Source of the DNA: an uncultured Emergencia sp.
Lineage (GTDB): Bacteria; Bacillota; Clostridia; Peptostreptococcales; Anaerovoracaceae
DNA: 10,059 nt
Reading direction: 5' to 3'
NCBI GenBank assembly: GCA_937997955.1
Contig: CALLDR010000174.1
Coordinates: 1 to 10,059, forward strand
Position 1 is the first letter of the stretch, and every line of letters begins with the position of its first letter. Shown here one piece after another: positions 7,721 through 10,059 of this stretch. The notes below the pieces were generated by a model, which worked only from the letters and a program-made list of their open reading frames with translations, was not told the DNA's origin and did no database searches. The translations under genes were made by a program, and so were the position numbers.

Positions 7721-7845
7721 TAGAATGGCGCACCGTGTTTTTATGCGGGACGGCGAATAAACGTCAAGGCGAAAATTGTTGTTTTTTCAAGGGATCAAAG
7801 GGTGTCCGCCGGGGGTTTGTACTTTTTATCCCGGGGCTGCGGCGT

Positions 7846-7862
7846 TTGGCACGTCTCTTGCT
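7846..7862 (+). promoter_or_regulatory. Sigma-54 (-24/-12) promoter of the ureohydrolase operon
   Basis: TTGGCACG (7846-7853), four bases, then TTGCT (7858-7862) is an essentially perfect match to the sigma-54 consensus TGGCACG-N4-TTGC. The invariant GG (7848-7849) and GC (7860-7861) are separated by the required ten bases. The start should be near 7873, giving a leader of about 50 bases that ends with the GAGGG ribosome site at 7911-7915. A GC-rich, imperfectly dyadic stretch (about 7808-7843) lies directly upstream. The divergent gene encodes a matching activator. Confidence 0.93.
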
Positions 7863-7922
7863 TATTATATTGGCAGATGCATCGAATACAGTTTGACATT
7901 TTTATGAAAAGAGGGAAACACA

Positions 7923-8822
7923 ATGGAAAAATTGAAATTCGGTATGTTGGGATTGAACTACGACACTGAGGCTGGAAGAGGCTGGCCAGGAGCCAGATAC
8001 GCACCGAAGAGCATTCGGGCGGCCCTTTCCGGCATCATGAATAGAATGGAAGACAATATGCTCTTCGACGTTTGCAACAACTGCCTCATCGACTACAACC
8101 AGATTGATCTGAAAGACTTTGGAGACTGCGACAACATCGTTCACTACGACCATCTGCAGGCTTTGAAGGATATGGCGGCAGAGATCTCAAAGATCATGGA
8201 GCAGGGATATAAGCCTTTGCTGCTGGGCGGCGATCACTCTGTAACCAACGCGGGCTTCATGGCTATCCACGAAAAAGCGCAGGGGAAGATCGGCATCATC
8301 GATCTGGACGCCCATCTGGACCTGAAGGTGGAATCCGCGGTGCAGGGACTGTACTCCGGCAGCAGCGAGATCCGGCGGGCCATCGAGATGGAAAAGTTCG
8401 ACGCGAAAAACGTGGTGGAGATCGGACCGAGAGGTTTCAACTATCCAGAACACTATCACTTCATCAAAGAAAGCGGCATGACTATCTTTACGCCGAAGGA
8501 AGTTTTCAGCCTGGGGGCGGAAGAGGTCGCCAAGAGAACCCTTGATATCGTAAAGAAGGATACGGACTATGTCTATCTGACCGTGGATATCGACGCGCTG
8601 GATATGGCTTATGCCCTGGGTTCCGGCGGTCAGGAGCCTGCGGGACTGACTCACTTCCAGATGTCCGACCTGATCAGAGCCTTCGCGCCTCATGTGGACG
8701 TCATCGACTTCGTGGAAGTCAACCCGATGACGGACCACAGAGAGCTTACCAGCCACGTGTGCGCGAATCTGATTCTTGACTACATCGCAGGTGCTTATCT
8801 GGAAGCAGAACTTAATGATTAA
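7923..8822 (+). CDS. Ureohydrolase superfamily enzyme (arginase/agmatinase/formimidoylglutamase fold)
   Basis: The 299-residue protein keeps the six usual ligands for a binuclear manganese centre: His105 in GGDHS, Asp129, His131 and Asp133 in DAHLD, and Asp222 and Asp224 in VDIDALD. FVEVNP at 263-268 carries the conserved Glu. It should hydrolyse a guanidino, amidino or formimino C-N bond in the cytoplasm. Two details argue against a standard arginase or agmatinase. The first metal motif reads DAHLDLK, followed by SGSSEIRRA at 145-153, which resembles the DAHFDLR...SGTPF pattern of formimidoylglutamase (HutG). The usual Pro after DxDxxD is Met228. No other histidine-utilisation gene is present, so HutG is not assigned. 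It is the first gene of the sigma-54 operon; the racemase-family start follows its stop by 15 bases. Confidence 0.88.
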   Translation: MEKLKFGMLGLNYDTEAGRGWPGARYAPKSIRAALSGIMNRMEDNMLFDVCNNCLIDYNQIDLKDFGDCDNIVHYDHLQALKDMAAEISKIMEQGYKPLLLGGDHSVTNAGFMAIHEKAQGKIGIIDLDAHLDLKVESAVQGLYSGSSEIRRAIEMEKFDAKNVVEIGPRGFNYPEHYHFIKESGMTIFTPKEVFSLGAEEVAKRTLDIVKKDTDYVYLTVDIDALDMAYALGSGGQEPAGLTHFQMSDLIRAFAPHVDVIDFVEVNPMTDHRELTSHVCANLILDYIAGAYLEAELND

Positions 8823-8837
8823 GAAAGGAGCGAAAGA

Positions 8838-9611
8838 ATGGATTTAACAAATGAGGAAAGAAGACAGTTGGAAAGAAAATCTGTCTGGAATGTAAAAATT
8901 GGAGTAATCTATATTGCTTCAAGTCTTTCATTGGAAAGAGAATGGCATATGGCGCTGCCTGACGATGTGTCGTTTCATGTGGCACGAATCTCTATTGATG
9001 ATGACAGCGCCACAAAAGAGGATATTTGGCGTATGGTCAATTCTTCGGAAGTGGAGCGGTTGGCGAAACAATTAGCTTCTTGTGAAGTGGATGTTATTGT
9101 ATTTGGCTGTACTGCAGGAAGTTTCCTGGGCGGACCCGGATGGGATGAAAAACTGGCTAAAAGAATTTCCGATGCTGCAGGGGGTATACCGGCAACCACA
9201 ACTTCATCAGGTTTACTGGAAGCGTTACGTGCCACAGGATGTAAAAAAATCAATATGGCAACCCCATATCAGGACAATGTAACTGTGGATGAAAAGGCAT
9301 TTATTGAAGCTATGGGAGTATCAGTATTGAGTTTTTCTGGAGAACAGTGCAGCAAGGATATTGAGATTGTAAAAGTCGCACCTGAACGATATGCACAGGC
9401 ACTATTGGATTTATATGAAAAATCGCCAGCGGCAGAAGGTGCATTTATTAGCTGTACAAATTCACGGACAATAGAATTAATAGAGATAATGGAGGAGAAA
9501 CTTGGAACAATAATTTTATCAAGTAATCAAGTATCCTTGTTTACAGCATTAAAGAAAATTGGCTATAAGGGACCAGTTTATGGTTATGGTTCACTATTCA
9601 AATATCTTTGA
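8838..9611 (+). CDS. Asp/Glu racemase superfamily enzyme, maleate isomerase / EutA-like
   Basis: This 257-residue protein shows the paired cysteine motifs of the Asp/Glu/hydantoin racemase superfamily. Cys91 lies in VFGCTAGSFLGG, and Cys206 in FISCTNSRT is followed by the SSNQVSLFTALKKIG segment at 228-242. PATTTSSGLLEAL (118-130) and NMATPYQDNV (139-148) are typical of the maleate cis-trans isomerase / arylmalonate decarboxylase branch, which also includes EutA of ectoine loci. With both cysteines present, racemase or isomerase chemistry is more likely than decarboxylation. The ATG at 8838 has AAAGGAG seven bases upstream and follows the ureohydrolase stop by 15 bases. Codon use is markedly more AT-rich than in the preceding gene. 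The substrate is unknown; a racemised amino or carbamoyl acid, or an unsaturated dicarboxylate, would fit. Confidence 0.85.
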   Translation: MDLTNEERRQLERKSVWNVKIGVIYIASSLSLEREWHMALPDDVSFHVARISIDDDSATKEDIWRMVNSSEVERLAKQLASCEVDVIVFGCTAGSFLGGPGWDEKLAKRISDAAGGIPATTTSSGLLEALRATGCKKINMATPYQDNVTVDEKAFIEAMGVSVLSFSGEQCSKDIEIVKVAPERYAQALLDLYEKSPAAEGAFISCTNSRTIELIEIMEEKLGTIILSSNQVSLFTALKKIGYKGPVYGYGSLFKYL

Positions 9612-9652
9612 GCGCGGTTCTGAAACAGCAGAAAAGAAAGCAGGAACATTAA

Positions 9653-10015
9653 ATGAGTATTTTAAGAAAGTTAGATAAAGGCATCGAATATGTGCTGAAA
9701 GGGACAATGATTTTGAGCGTATTAACGATGGCATTAATATTAAGTCTGGGTGTATTTTACCGAATATTTCTGAATGGAGCCATCACTGCATCAAGTGAAA
9801 TATGCAATTATTGTATAATATTAATCACATTTGGATGTGGAGCTTTGGTAGTTCGGTATGACAAGCAAGTTAAGATATCATATTTGTTTGATATAGCCAA
9901 ATGGCCTATTAAAAGAGTTTGGGCAATGGTTATCAACTTGTGTATGGCAGCACTTATGAGTTATATGGGAGTATTTGCATTGAATTATGCTTTGCAAAAT
10001 CTAAATTTGTTCTGA
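9653..10015 (+). CDS. TRAP transporter small permease (DctQ-type), apparently C-terminally truncated
   Basis: The 120-residue membrane protein matches the start of DctQ-type subunits of tripartite ATP-independent periplasmic transporters. A first membrane helix spans about 17-38. The conserved ASSEICNYCIILITFGCGALVVR region at 46-68 includes the second helix, a basic KQVKI segment follows, and a third helix lies at about 90-112. Family members usually run to 150-180 residues with a fourth helix, which is missing: a TGA occurs right after NLNLF, and all three frames stop soon afterwards, so a single-base slip does not restore it. TRAP systems import carboxylates, ectoines and N-modified acids using a solute-binding protein and a large permease, neither present here; they may lie beyond the window. 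A modest AGGA ribosome site precedes the ATG, and the gap from the racemase-family gene is 41 bases. Composition is very AT-rich. Confidence 0.75.
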   Translation: MSILRKLDKGIEYVLKGTMILSVLTMALILSLGVFYRIFLNGAITASSEICNYCIILITFGCGALVVRYDKQVKISYLFDIAKWPIKRVWAMVINLCMAALMSYMGVFALNYALQNLNLF

Positions 10016-10059
10016 TATACTAAAGTTGTAATAGGTTGTTCACTTTGATAAAATAGAGA
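10016..10059. other. Unassigned right-end sequence after the truncated DctQ
   Basis: These last 44 bases carry stops in every forward frame and no recognisable family motif. They could be a mobile-element terminus that interrupted the permease gene, or ordinary spacer before a promoter. The window ends too soon to choose. Confidence 0.3.

Noticed and set aside
7806..7843. GC-rich inverted repeat upstream of the sigma-54 promoter
   Set aside because: Pairing is imperfect, with a bulge and only three-base blocks. It could be chance in GC-rich sequence, so it is mentioned only in the promoter entry.
1..10059. CRISPR array, tRNA, rRNA or riboswitch
   Set aside because: I saw no regularly spaced long repeats, no cloverleaf-like sequence with a CCA end, no rRNA signature, and no recognisable riboswitch core on either strand.

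Overview
The window looks like the chromosome of an anaerobic, Gram-positive Firmicute of the Clostridia type. The evidence is near-consensus AGGAGG ribosome binding sites before almost every gene, consensus TATAAT boxes, a sigma-54 activator built like Bacillus RocR, a PucR-family regulator, and an AAA-ATPase-like/PD-(D/E)XK protein of a kind common in Clostridia and Bacteroidetes. I cannot name the genus from sequence alone.

Layout. Bases 1-640 are gene-poor and mostly AT-rich, with a GC-rich patch near 260-340 and a 16-base direct repeat at 550-598. A bidirectional hairpin terminator (641-677) follows. A lone AAA-ATPase-like gene with a C-terminal nuclease-type domain (876-2576, +) comes next and meets a leftward block tail to tail. 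In its own direction of transcription that block is: a RocR-like sigma-54 activator (7602 to 6220), an ornithine cyclodeaminase/mu-crystallin family enzyme (6098 to 5082), a PLP aminotransferase (5054 to 3891), and a PucR-family regulator with its own promoter (3784 to 2600). Divergent from the activator is a rightward operon: a ureohydrolase (arginase/formimidoylglutamase superfamily, 7923-8822), an Asp/Glu racemase / maleate isomerase family enzyme (8838-9611), and a TRAP-transporter small permease subunit that appears cut short (9653-10015).

The best-supported regulatory story is in the 320-base divergent intergenic region. It holds an essentially perfect sigma-54 promoter (7846-7862) pointing at the ureohydrolase operon. 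About 150-210 bases upstream of the expected start lie three direct repeats spaced exactly 20 bases apart, a likely enhancer for the divergent activator. A perfect 42-base palindrome (6197-6238) spans the activator's stop codon and abuts the TATAAT box of the cyclodeaminase/aminotransferase pair.

Together the genes read as an inducible uptake and catabolism locus for a nitrogen-rich organic acid or amino-acid derivative. TRAP import would bring it in, the ureohydrolase would cleave a guanidino, amidino or formimino C-N bond, and the racemase/isomerase, dehydrogenase/cyclodeaminase and aminotransferase would process the carbon skeleton. The substrate is not identifiable here. The mix of a TRAP transporter, a maleate-isomerase-family enzyme and a cyclodeaminase-family enzyme recalls the ueh/eut ectoine loci of proteobacteria, but with a ureohydrolase and a sigma-54 regulator. 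Base composition falls sharply at the ureohydrolase/racemase boundary, suggesting a mosaic operon.
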